From the NCBI GenBank assembly GCA_026225945.1, contig JAMJFZ010001264.1, positions 896,501-960,500 of the forward strand: a stretch of DNA of 64,000 nucleotides, in the 5' to 3' direction. Both the position numbers and the translations under genes were made by a program. This document shows positions 55,354 to 64,000 of the stretch, piece after piece (positions within the stretch are counted from its first letter, which is position 1; each line of letters starts with the position of its first letter). Under the pieces are notes generated by a model, which worked only from the letters and a program-made list of their open reading frames with translations, made no database searches and was not told where the DNA came from. Source of the stretch: Cricetomys ansorgei (Eukaryota; Chordata; Mammalia; Rodentia; Nesomyidae).

Positions 55354-55535
55354 GATTCCTCATGCTGTGATGACCCCCCAACAAAAAAATAATAAAATTA
55401 ATTTTGTTGCTACCTCATAACAGTAATTTTACTACTGATACTACTGATAATGCAAATATGGTCTTAGGCGACCCCTGCGAAAAGGTCATTTGACACTCCC
55501 CCAAGGGGCATTGACCCACAGGTTGAGAACCACTG
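55287..55535. mobile_element. Short hAT element (URR1-like), copy 3, with (TAA)n expansion
   Basis: The ends CAGTGGTTCTCAAACT and GGTTGAGAACCACTG are well preserved. A TAA run of about 50 bp (55308-55353) sits just inside the left end. Flanks CTCTAGAT and CCTTAGAC agree at 5 of 8 positions. Confidence 0.85.
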
Positions 55536-55904
55536 CCTTAGACATTGCTTCTATCAAATATTTTATTTTGTTGTTCTTAAGTATTTCTTTCCGTGAAACA
55601 CCAGGACACAAACACAACTTATGGGAGTTCTTTGTTGTTCTGACAAAGATGCTTTCCGTTCAGTTTCCTGGTTCCTCGGCAGGTTTCTCAGCAGAATATC
55701 TTAACTACCCAGAGGAAATGGAAGTCTTCTCTGCAGGTCTGCTCTTCTTCTGAGCACCAGCAGGCTCACTATTTCTGGTCCATGCCTTTTCTCTGCTGTT
55801 CACTCCTTAATGATTTTAGTCTCTGCCTTTTATCAGTTTCAAATATGCTTCTACAATTTTAAGTATGTTACAGCAGCACCTACTTTTCTGTTTCAATGTC
55901 CTCT
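55536..55904. other. Single-copy sequence
   Basis: No gene or repeat is recognised. Confidence 0.4.
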
Positions 55905-56296
55905 TGGCCTGATCTGGATTTTGTGATGCTCTTTAGACTTGGTAACTCATAAACAATAGAAATTCACTCTGACAGTTCTGGAGCAGCAGAGTCCAAGGTC
56001 AAATTGCCAACAGATTCAGTGTCTGGTGAAAGTTTGAAGTCTCTGCTTAGAGCAGCGGTTCTCAGCCTTCCTAATGCTGCGGCCCTTTAATACAGTTCTT
56101 CATGTTGTGGTGACCTTTGACCATAAAAGTATTTTGTTGTTACTTCATAACTGTAATTTTGCCACTGTTATGAGTCATATGATCTGCAGATGGTCTTAGG
56201 AGACTCCTGTGAAAGAGTAGATCAGCCCCCAAAGGGGTCAGGACACCAAGGTTGAGAACTGCTGACTTAGATGGTATCTCTTTTTATTTTTACATA
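55905..56296 (-). repeat. MST/MLT1-type LTR, minus strand, interrupted by a hAT element
   Basis: The left part TTTAGACTTGGTAACTCATAAACAATAG, GACAGTTCTGGAGCAGCAGAGTCCAAGG, CAACAGATTCAGTGTCTGGTG matches the reversed LTR. It resumes after the hAT copy (56265 on) with CTTAGATGGTATCTCTTTT, the expected next block. Confidence 0.65.
56053..56264. mobile_element. Short hAT element (URR1-like), copy 4
   Basis: Ends CAGCGGTTCTCAGCCTTCC and AGGTTGAGAACTGCTG; body GGTGACCTTTGACCATAAAAG and AACTGTAATTTTGCCACTG. Flanks GCTTAGAG and ACTTAGAT agree at 6 of 8, a good hAT target duplication. It is inserted in a MaLR-type LTR. Confidence 0.9.
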
Positions 56297-56520
56297 GTAA
56301 TATCCTCTTCTTTTAAAAATGTTTGTTATTTTATTATGTGTATGTATCCTAATTGTGGTTTCCATAATTGTTGTAGTAAACACCATAACCAAAAGCAATT
56401 TGGGGAGTAAAGAGTTCATTTTAGCTCACAGTTGTAGTTCATCATGAAGGGAATTCAGGGCAGGAACCCAAGACAGGAACTGAAACAGAGGCTCTGTACT
56501 CCTATTGTTAACTGGATAAC
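56297..56520. repeat. 224 bp direct repeat, left copy, flanking an LTR
   Basis: It aligns with 57096-57319 over exactly 224 bp without gaps, with about eight substitutions. It spans the tail of a B3 SINE and the first part of an LTR-like repeat (CATAATTGTTGTAGTAAACACC onward). Its last base touches the TG that starts the LTR. Confidence 0.9.
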
Positions 56521-57095
56521 TGTTGTTTTTAGTTTTCGGTCTCCCCCGGCAAGTTCCGCCACCCCATCCCAGCCCGGAGCTGGCTGGGAAGCCGCTTGGT
56601 TCCCCGCCCTGGCCAGGAGCGAGAAGATGCCCAAGCCGAGAGCCATGGGGAAGCCCTGGGCAGCCGCGAGGGACGTTTCTCACGTGGGTTCCTAGGACCG
56701 CGTGGCGCCGCCTGATCCCGCTTGCTGAGAATGAACACAAGTCGGAGTCAGCATCTGGTGGACCCGAACTGGATCCCGAACTCATTTATTCCCAGGCTTT
56801 TCCCCAAATAAATAACCTCTCCCCATAAGGGCGTGGCTTCTCCCCTCTAGCGGGGAAGCCTTAATTAGCATGGCAGGGGGAGGGGCGTACCTGGCCAACC
56901 CCCACAATATCCATGGCCTTTGCAGAGACAAAGGTGTATGATTCACCACGAGGCAGGCAGACATTTTGCCAATCTGTTTACTGAGTTAGCAGCTTCCAGG
57001 GCTTTAAGAGTAAAGGAGGCTCCGAGTGTCCTACTAGCCCTGGGGGCGAGGACCCCTCGTGCTACAACTTCACTCTTTAGCCTGGAAGCCCTACA
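56521..57095 (-). mobile_element. CpG-rich solo LTR, minus strand, 575 bp
   Basis: It runs TGTTG...CTACA on the plus strand, so on the minus strand it starts TGTAG and ends CAACA. On the minus strand it carries a TATTTATTT box (about 56806-56814) and AATAAA (56785-56790), then about 260 bp of CpG-rich U5-like sequence. CpG density and little decay suggest a fairly young insertion. No primer site or internal viral sequence adjoins it, so it is a solo LTR. The family is not recognised; the layout is compatible with a rodent class II ERV. The CpG-rich part could be mistaken for a promoter island. Confidence 0.7.
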
Positions 57096-57319
57096 GTAAT
57101 AACTTCTTCTTTTAAAAATGTTTGTTATTTTATTATGTGTATGTATCCTAATTGTAGTTTCCATAATTGTTGTAGTAAACACCATAACCAAAAGCAATTT
57201 GGGGAGTAAAGAGCTCATTTTAGCCCACAGTTGTAGTTCATCATGAAGGGAAGTCAGGGCAGGAAGCCAAGACAGGAACTGAAACAGAGGTTCTGTACTC
57301 CTATTGTTAACTGGATAAC
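57096..57319. repeat. 224 bp direct repeat, right copy
   Basis: The partner of 56297-56520. After 57319 the host sequence continues uninterrupted into the remainder of the LTR-like repeat (TTGCTCCTTATGG), so this is the copy contiguous with the rest of the host repeat. Confidence 0.9.
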
Positions 57320-57540
57320 TTGCTCCTTATGGTTTGCTCAGCCTGCTTTCTTATGTACCACAGGATCACCTCCTCAGGGGAGTACCACCTTCAGTTGGGT
57401 GGATCTCCGCATCAATCATAAATCAAGAAAGTGGCCACAACTTGCTTGCAGGCTCACCTTGTAGAGATATTTTCTCAGTTAAGATTCTGTCTTCCCAGAT
57501 ATGTCTAGTTTTGTGTCAAGTTGACAAAAACCCACTAGTA
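57150..57540 (-). repeat. Rodent LTR-like interspersed repeat, minus strand
   Basis: Start region CATAATTGTTGTAGTAAACACCATAACCAAAAGCAATTTGGGGAG; then GGGAAGTCAGGGCAGGAAGCC, CTCAGCCTGCTTTCTTATGTACC, and end TTTTGTGTCAAGTTGACAAAAACC. The same family as 63659-64000 in opposite orientation. It appears inserted in a B3 SINE whose tail is at 57105-57145 and head at 57541-57735. Confidence 0.7.
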
Positions 57541-57735
57541 AAATATATATCTGTGCATGGGTATATGTGCATAAATGTATACACCCACAGGGTTCAGAAG
57601 AGGACCTTATGTCCCTTGGAGCTGAAGTTCTAGGCAGTTCTAAGCTGATGGGTTCATGTGTTGTAAACTGAACTCAGGTCTTCTGTAAAAACAGTATATG
57701 TGCACTTAACTGCTAAGCCATCGCTCCAGTCCTGT
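57541..57735 (-). repeat. B3-type SINE head portion, minus strand
   Basis: CAGGGTTCAGAAGAGGACCTTATG, GTAAACTGAACTCAGGTCTTCTG and CACTTAACTGCTAAGCCATCGCTCCAG are the reversed B3 landmarks. The tail side is displaced by the preceding repeat. Confidence 0.7.
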
Positions 57736-58769
57736 GACCTCTTTGCAAGGGTCCCAACCGCCTAAGAAGACTGAACTTTCAGGACTTAATAGCCTCCTAA
57801 AGTCCCTATCTCTTAGTCCTATCATATTGACAGTATGTTCTAACTGATGAACTGAAGGAATGGGGAATACTAACATTCTAAATGTTAGTAGTTAGAACTC
57901 ATCTACTCAAATATGAAGTTTTGTTATTTCAATGTATTCTTGTCTATTTGTTTATAATAAAAAGAAAAGAAGTATCGAGGATTTGCTGAGACAAAGCACC
58001 AAATGACTAAGCAGAGCTGAGAAAAACCCGTCCTTGAAAAAAAGCACATCGGAGGGTGCTGGGAGACGGCAGAGTAGGAAGCACTGAACTCTGACTCAGA
58101 CCTGCACACTAGCACTGGTAGGTGTATCTGAGGTAAAATCTGGAGTTCTGCAATTTACTGACACTTGCAGTTCCCACATGCTTTTGCTTGGACTTAAACA
58201 GTGATTAATTTTGATCAATTTCAAATCTTAGTCTAGTAGTGGTAAATCATTCGCCTTTCCAAAGCCAGGTGGCAGGAAGCTATGCACGTGTTCCTAGAGA
58301 TGTTTGCTTTCAGGTTATGGGAACCGGAGTGCAGAAGAAGCACACTGCCTTCCAAATATTGGGGGCTTATGTTGTGGTCATTGGTTGTGGCTTCTTCCCA
58401 GAGAGGTGTGGATGAAAAGATGAGCAGCCGTGATTATTATAATTCCCCATATTGTTTCAAGCTCCTTACTTTCTGGCTGAGTGGCCTTTATTTACTTTCT
58501 CTTCTTCACTTTAATAGCTTGGCATTAAAGAGCAGAACATTCAGAAGCATAAACAGAGAAAATGAGAAAGTGAATCTATGTGTGTAAGCAAGAGAAAGAT
58601 TGGGAAATGACCTAAGAAGACTTTAAGTATGTGCTTCAGGCTGATCCTTACCACAACATTAAACTACAACATAAACCAAACCAAACCATACAGCAACAAC
58701 CCCTTCCATGAAATAATATGGGTGAGAACTTAACATTTACTTATGTGACTTATGTGTAATTATTAAGTC
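57736..58769. other. Single-copy stretch
   Basis: It contains a nested inverted repeat at 57837-57898, listed under findings. No repeat or exon is recognised. Confidence 0.4.
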
Positions 58770-58930
58770 CAAATGTACAGGAGTTTTTTTTGTTGTTTGT
58801 TTGTTTCATGTTTTAGCCCAGGCTGACCCCAAATTCACTATGTAGCCCAGGCTTGCCTAAGTCATGGCAATCCTCCCTGTCTCTCTCTACCTCAAAAATT
58901 TTGGGTGACAGAATCAAATGTGTTCAAATG
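58770..58930 (-). repeat. B1-like SINE, minus strand, diverged
   Basis: TTTTTTTTGTTGTTTGTTTGTTTC tail, then AGCCCAGGCTGACCCCAAATTCACTATGTAGCCCAGGCTTGCC and GGCAATCCTCCCTG. The right end is degraded. Confidence 0.6.
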
Positions 58931-59780
58931 CACAACTTTCATCAACAAGGTTTTAAAAGAAAGAAATATGTTATCAGAGGTAGGCCTGTGCTGGGCATTT
59001 CAGATTCTTGATATCTTAATTAAGAATATGTAAAAGAGTCTACATGAGTTGCAAAGTCACAGGAAAGTTTGCTTTAAAGTGAAGCAACAGAGGAGGTTAC
59101 AAAGGAATACACTGTCAGGGCTGACGGCGGGCCACATGAGTGAGGGCACTCAAGGGATTCAATTATTGTTTGGGGTTTCCATTTTATGGGACTCAAGGAC
59201 ATGAGGAGTTTGATTAGTAGGGCTGTAATTTGAGTGGTTTTCTGCTTTGATTGACAGGTTCAGTTTACATTGGTCTTTGCTCACTACACATGTCCCTTGT
59301 TAAACATTAAAATCTCTAATTTTAAATCATATAAGTACCCAATCAGGTATAGGCAAAAAGATGATAAATCTAGAATCATCTCTAAATGTTTATTTCAAGA
59401 CACAGTTTTACCTAATTGACCATGCACAAAACCTCAGTTCTGGCTGCTCTTAGCCTAGGTCAGGATGTATCAGGAATATGTTTGAATAAGAATTGTCTAA
59501 GATTGATGGTCAGCAATGGGAGGAAAAACATTGTTCAGAGTGAGGTGTGTTAAAAGCTTCTTGCAGGTGGGGTTACTAGATTGCTAACAGGTTTCTAGGT
59601 GCATTGTCCAAAGAGAGGAGTTGGTACGTAGTATGTCTAGGGAAGGCACTCAGGATATCAAGTATGTTATTAAAAGGGTGGTGTGTGCACAGGCGAAACC
59701 AAGCAAAGTCATGTGGTAGTAAACTATTCCAGTACTTGCTTGCCTCAGTAGAAGGTATGTTCCACTCAAAGGAAAAGTAT
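58931..59780. other. Single-copy stretch, no gene seen
   Basis: No recognised repeat or coding feature. Confidence 0.4.
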
Positions 59781-60130
59781 TGTCTTAGTCAGTGTTCTAT
59801 TGCTGTGAAGAGACACCATGACTAAGGCAACTCTTATACAAGAAAGCATTTAATTGGGGCTGGCTTATAGTCTCAGAGGTTCAGTCATTCTCATCATGAT
59901 AGGGAGCATGGCGGCATGAATGCAGACATGGTGCTGGGGATCCACAGGCAGCAGAAAGAGAGAAACACTGGGACTGGTTTGGTTTTGAAACCTCAAAGCC
60001 CACCCACAGTGACACACTTCCTTTAATAAAGCCATACCCACTCCAACGAGACCACACAAGTAGTGCTAGTCCTTGATGACTAAGCATTCAAATATGAGCC
60101 TATGGTGACATTCTTATTCAAACCACCACA
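59781..60130 (-). repeat. MaLR-type solo LTR, minus strand, complete
   Basis: 350 bp, TGTCTTAGTCAGTGTTCTATTG to TTATTCAAACCACCACA. Flanking 5-mers AGTAT and AATAT differ at one base, as expected for the 5 bp duplication of this class. Well preserved compared with most LTRs here, and the same family as 14096-14502. Confidence 0.8.
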
Positions 60131-60484
60131 AATATCAATAAATTATAAGTGGAAATGACCTGACAGATACGCTTGACAGGGACTTAAAAATGTCAGTCTT
60201 AAATGTCCACAGAACTGATAGAACCTGTGGAGAAATTCAAGAAAATGATGTAAGAGCAAAACACGCATCTAAAGAACGAATTTCAGAAGAAGCTAAAAAA
60301 GTTACATAGTTGAAAAATACAGTAACTGACACAAATTGTCTCTAAAAGGATTAAAAACCGGTTCTGAGCATATGGAAGAATCAGTGAACTTGAAAATAAC
60401 ACAGTGGAAATTATTGGGTAGGAGAAACAGGTAAACAGTAAAGAAAAACATCAAGAAGATCATGCGCTGGCAACAGTGTGTCAC

Positions 60485-60900
60485 TGCTAACAAAGCACAT
60501 CACAGAAATAACTTGAGAGGAAGAAAGGTTCATCCTGACTCTTACAGTTCCAGAAGGCTTTCAGCCCATTGTAGTAGGGAAAACAGGGCTCAGCATCTCT
60601 GATCTTTGTAATATACAATGTAATATGTAATGTATATGGTGGGACGTAAGGTAATGTATGTGTGCTGGGAATGTAATACGGTGGATGTTTATGGGGTAGC
60701 ATACCAGGAAGCAGAGAATGCAGACTGCAACCAAAGGTCAGCACAGTATTCAAAGACCCTCCCCTAGTGATCTGCTTCTACCAACCAGCCTCCAACTCCC
60801 AAAAAGATTCACAGCCTTCAAACTAGTGTCATAAGTTGGGGACCAAAGATTAAAAACATGAACTTGTAGGCGGTACATTTTGATTGCTAGCAAAACAGAC
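60485..60900 (-). repeat. MaLR-type LTR, minus strand, inside the L1
   Basis: GAAAGGTTCATCCTGACTCTTACAGTTCCAG at the left and GACCCTCCCCTAGTGATC, AACCAGCCTCCAACTCCCAAAAAG, GTGTCATAAGTTGGGGACCAAAG at the right are reversed MaLR landmarks. Boundaries are approximate. Confidence 0.5.
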
Positions 60901-62661
60901 CAACATACGCATTGTGGGAATTCCAGATGTAGAAGAGAAAGAAAGTGAGGGAGTGAAAGAAAGAACAGAAAGAAATTTAAGGAAATCATTGCTTAAAACT
61001 TCCAAAATTTGATGAAACACACAAATATAAACATCCAAGAAGTCCAACAAACTTCAAGAAAAATGAACATGAAAAACTCATGCAGAGACCATTATAATCA
61101 AATTCTAGAAAGAGGAAATCTTGACAGTAGTGGGAGAGAATCAACATGTCATATATGAGCATCTGAAATAAGTTTAAAAACAGAAGAAAATGGCAGGATC
61201 AGCAGCAGCAGTCAGAACACGGGGACTAGAAACCAAACCAAAACAAATGGGAACAAATCTCATCAACAGAGAATCCTTTATCTCACACAAATGTTCTTGA
61301 GATTGTGAAAAACCACAGACATTTCCAGAAAATCAAATTCTGAGGGAGTTTGCAACTAATATTACTATTAGTCAAAAAAGTCTTAGGGGAGTTTTTAGGG
61401 TGAAATGCAAAGACAGCGTGCGATAACATGGAGCCACGTGAGGACATAAAGTCACAATGAAATAAATACATGAGCAATTATAAAGGCTAATTCTATTGTA
61501 ACTACTATTTTACTTCCACGTTTGATTGCCTTATAATTCATGAGAATAAAATAATATTCTGAAATAGAGCATCATTTTAACTAACTTCTACCCCTCATTT
61601 TGTTGTTCTATATGACTTAGGAGACTACGGCACTGAAGGAATTATTAGCTTATGTTGTTGCATAGATTGCAAAAACACATTTTATAACCTGAATAGCTGA
61701 GACAGATGGAGGCAGAGGTATAAGAGAACCATGTTTTTATGTGTTAAATGATTTTTTTTTTACCAGTTTAAATTAGAGTGTAACTGTATGATGTTAAGTC
61801 TAATCCCCATTGTAACCACAAAAATTAACTTTAGAATATACAAAAGATGCAGGGAAGGGCTTTAGGCATTTCACTATAAAAGTTGTACTAAACACAAAAG
61901 AAGTCTGAAACATAGAAAATGTGAATGAACAACAAATAGCAAATGGCAGAAGGAAGTCCTTATTAGTAATTACTTTACACTTACTTAGATCAATGTTCCA
62001 ATCAAAAGACGGCAGTTAGCATATTGAATAGAAACATATGGTTCAGTTATTTGCCGCTTAAAAGAGTTTCTCTTTAGACCCAAAGACACATATTTGGAAG
62101 ACTAAAAATGAAAGATCAGAGAAAGATATCCCATGACAATCCAATCAGAGGTAGCAGGTGTGAATATACTAATATCAGACAAAATTGATGTTACACAAAA
62201 ACCTTAGGACAATGGGCATCACATATTATGAAAAGGCTTAATTTAGCAAGAGGATATAGCAGTTATAAATGTTTCTATAGCTAGTCACAGACCATTAAGA
62301 CAGATGAAGCAAGAGTAGACAAAATTGAAGTGAATATATTTCAACATTCTAGTTAGAATCATCAATACTTTACATTCATTGGTGAATACAAGTATCTGAA
62401 CATAAATAAGGGCATAGAGAACTTGAAGATAATTCACCAACTATACCTAATGGTTATATACATTGTGGTCTACATAGACATTTTTTTCAAGTATGTATGG
62501 AATATTGTACAGAGCAGATCATATCTCAAGCCATGAATTATCTCAGTCAATTTGAGCAGGTTCCACGATGAGCAATATTTCCAACCACAAAAGAGAATAG
62601 TAGAACATAATCAATGAAGTGATAGTTGAACATTTCTAAGAAGCTACAGAAACAACTAGAA

Positions 62662-62885
62662 TAGTGGTTCTCAACTTTCCTAATGCTGTGACCCTTTGAT
62701 CCAGTTCCTCATGTTGCAGTGATCCCCAACCATAAAATTATTTTTCTTGCTACTTTATCACTGTAATTTTGCTAATGTTTTGACTCATAATGTAAATATC
62801 TGATATGCAGATGGTCTTAGGAGACCCCTATGAAAGGGTCTTTTGACCAACACAGGATTCACGACCCACAGGTTGAGAACCACTG
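62662..62885. mobile_element. Short hAT element (URR1-like), copy 5, inside the L1
   Basis: The ends TAGTGGTTCTCAACTTTCC and AGGTTGAGAACCACTG and the body AACCATAAAATTATTTTTCTTGC match the other copies. Flanks AACTAGAA and AACTATTG share their first five bases. Confidence 0.88.
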
Positions 62886-63658
62886 AACTATTGGGTCCAT
62901 GAAGAAGACTTGGAGGATTTAAAGACTAGAGAAGAAATAAATGGAGTAGAGAAAATCAGTGGAACCAACAGTTGGGTCTTTGAATCAGGAAAATTGACAA
63001 ATTTTTATCTTATGGACCTAATAAAAACGGATCTAAAAATCACGAATATAAAAAATGAAATGTGGACCATTGCTACCAGTTATGGAGAAATGCAGTGGAT
63101 TATCAGAGAGCATTGTGAGCAATAATACATAAAAACATGTGACTAAGGTAGATGAAATGGACAATCTCAGAAAGGTAGAGCCTACTGATACAGAATCAAA
63201 AATGAGGAAGAAATTTGATTAGACTTATGAGTAAGGAGATTAAAAGTATAATAAAAACCACACCAAAAGCATGTAAACAGAAGAATTCTGGGACCTTGCG
63301 GATTTACTGGTGAATTCAACCAAACATTTAAAGAGCAAACAACAATCACTGTTAAACCTTTCCAAAAAATTAAATAGAAAGAAATGTATTCCATCTCATT
63401 ATGTATTCATATCATCCTGATATCCAAAACAGATAATATACAATTATCTTAAGCTATTAATAAAACATTCTTAACTAAACTGAATTCAATGCACATTAAA
63501 AAGCTCATGCATAATAAGTAAAATTTATTCTTGGACTGCAAAGATGATCCAATATGTAAAACTCAACCAATGCAATCCACTACCCTGACAGAACAAAGTA
63601 GGGAAAGTGCGTGATCATCTGAACTAATCCAGATAAAGCACTTCACAAAATTCAACAC

Positions 63659-64000
63659 TGCTGATTGGTGTTGCCAACTTGACACAAACCTAGACTTCTT
63701 GGAAGAAGGAATCTTAATTGAGAAAATATGTCTATAAGGTTGGCCTGTAGGAAAGGCTGTGAGGTATTGTCTTGGTTGATGATTGGTTGATGGTTGGGCT
63801 CAGCTCACTGTGGGTGATGTCACCCTGGACATGCGGTATGCATAACAAAGCCGACTGAGCAAATCAAGAGGAATGAGCCATCGAGCAGCACTCTTCCATA
63901 TCTTCTACTTCAGTTCCTGCCTCCAGCTTCCTGCCTTTTGTTCCTGCCCCCAACTTCCCTCAGAGATGGAGAGTAACCTGAGAGTTGTAAAATGAAGTAA
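63659..64000 (+). repeat. Rodent LTR-like interspersed repeat, plus strand, cut by window end
   Basis: TGCCAACTTGACACAAACCTAGAC, CTTAATTGAGAAAATATGTCTATAAGG, GGGCTCAGCTCACTGTGGGTGATG and CAGTTCCTGCCTCCAGCTTCCTGCC are the landmarks of the family also present at 57150-57540. The right end lies outside the window. Confidence 0.7.

Larger units (their letters stand above)
60131..63658 (+). mobile_element. Ancient L1 (L1M/HAL1-like), plus strand, about 3.5 kb, interrupted twice
   Basis: In order: a 5'/ORF1-side region (ACTTCCAAAATTTGATGAAACACAC, ACATCCAAGAAGTCCAACAAACTTCAAG, CTGAGGGAGTTTGCAACTAATATTAC), the stretch GGTGTGAATATACTAATATCAGACAAAATTGATGTTACA, and ORF2 sequence from 62900. There 62910-63125 still translates into the segment between endonuclease and reverse transcriptase, and 63270-63658 contains GATTTACTGGTGAATTCAACCAAACATTTAAAGAG and a terminal TTCACAAAATTCAACAC from the reverse transcriptase region. 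Insertions occur at about 60485-60900 and 62662-62885. It ends abruptly where another repeat begins. No functional ORF. Confidence 0.75.

Noticed and set aside
56426..56828. Overlapping Pro/Gly/Ser-rich frames of 60-119 codons in a GC-rich island, resembling a first exon
   Set aside because: The GC-rich block is the U5-like part of an LTR with TG/CA ends and AATAAA in the expected place; frames on both strands are open because of high GC.
1..64000. CRISPR arrays, prokaryotic operons or a phage/plasmid system
   Set aside because: There are no spaced identical repeats and no prokaryotic gene density; SINE, LTR and L1 content shows a rodent nuclear genome.

Overview
This 64 kb window looks like non-coding nuclear DNA of a muroid rodent. 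The evidence is its repeat set: B1, B2/B3-like, B4-like and ID-like SINEs, rodent Lx-like L1 3' ends, a family of short hAT elements with CAGTGGTTCTCAACC-type ends (URR1-like), MaLR-type LTRs, older MIR and L1M copies, and an IAP-like class II endogenous retrovirus (ERV). I could not fix the species. I found no host exon, rRNA, tRNA gene, CRISPR array or bacterial-type operon. Apart from retroelement remnants, the open frames are chance frames or lie in microsatellites. Family names come from recognising sequence by eye, not from a database run, so subfamily labels are provisional.

Layout. 1-2144: minus-strand IAP-like provirus, cut by the left window edge, with one LTR (1823-2144), a tRNA-Phe-type primer site, an open 378-codon frame joining a Gag-like N-terminus to an integrase C-terminus, and a broken Env-like frame. 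2230-4080: minus L1 3' end. 4.1-13 kb: mostly single-copy, with ID, SINE and MIR pieces, two CpG-dense patches and a 440 bp degenerate CAC/ACC minisatellite. 13-20 kb: one hAT copy, one LTR, a TATC/TGTC array and a long single-copy stretch. 20.5-24.1 kb: a B1 with an exact 11 bp target duplication, an apparently complete two-LTR MaLR element, then an L1M 3' end. 26.6-28.2 kb: a 365 bp GT tract and a SINE cluster. 28-41 kb: MaLR-type LTRs, L1 3' pieces, MIRs and the largest repeat-poor block (about 31.2-33.3 kb). 41-54 kb: B1 and B4 copies with clear target duplications, L1M pieces, a 238 bp pyrimidine tract and more LTRs. 54-57.7 kb: a nested stack of hAT, MaLR and B3 copies and a CpG-rich 575 bp LTR. 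59.8-64 kb: an LTR, a plus-strand ancient L1 of about 3.5 kb interrupted by a MaLR-like LTR and a hAT copy, and a last interspersed repeat cut by the right edge.

No genes act together here. The content of interest is mobile-element history. The two strongest observations were read directly from the bases. The 575 bp LTR at 56521-57095 is bounded on each side by a 224 bp direct repeat, far beyond a normal retroviral target duplication. All five hAT copies sit in 8 bp targets that share a central TAG. The Gag-integrase fused frame, tail-derived microsatellites proven by target duplications, a 98 bp local duplication, perfect palindromes and repeat-poor candidate regulatory blocks are secondary. 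I did not find evidence of an undescribed enzymatic or defence system.
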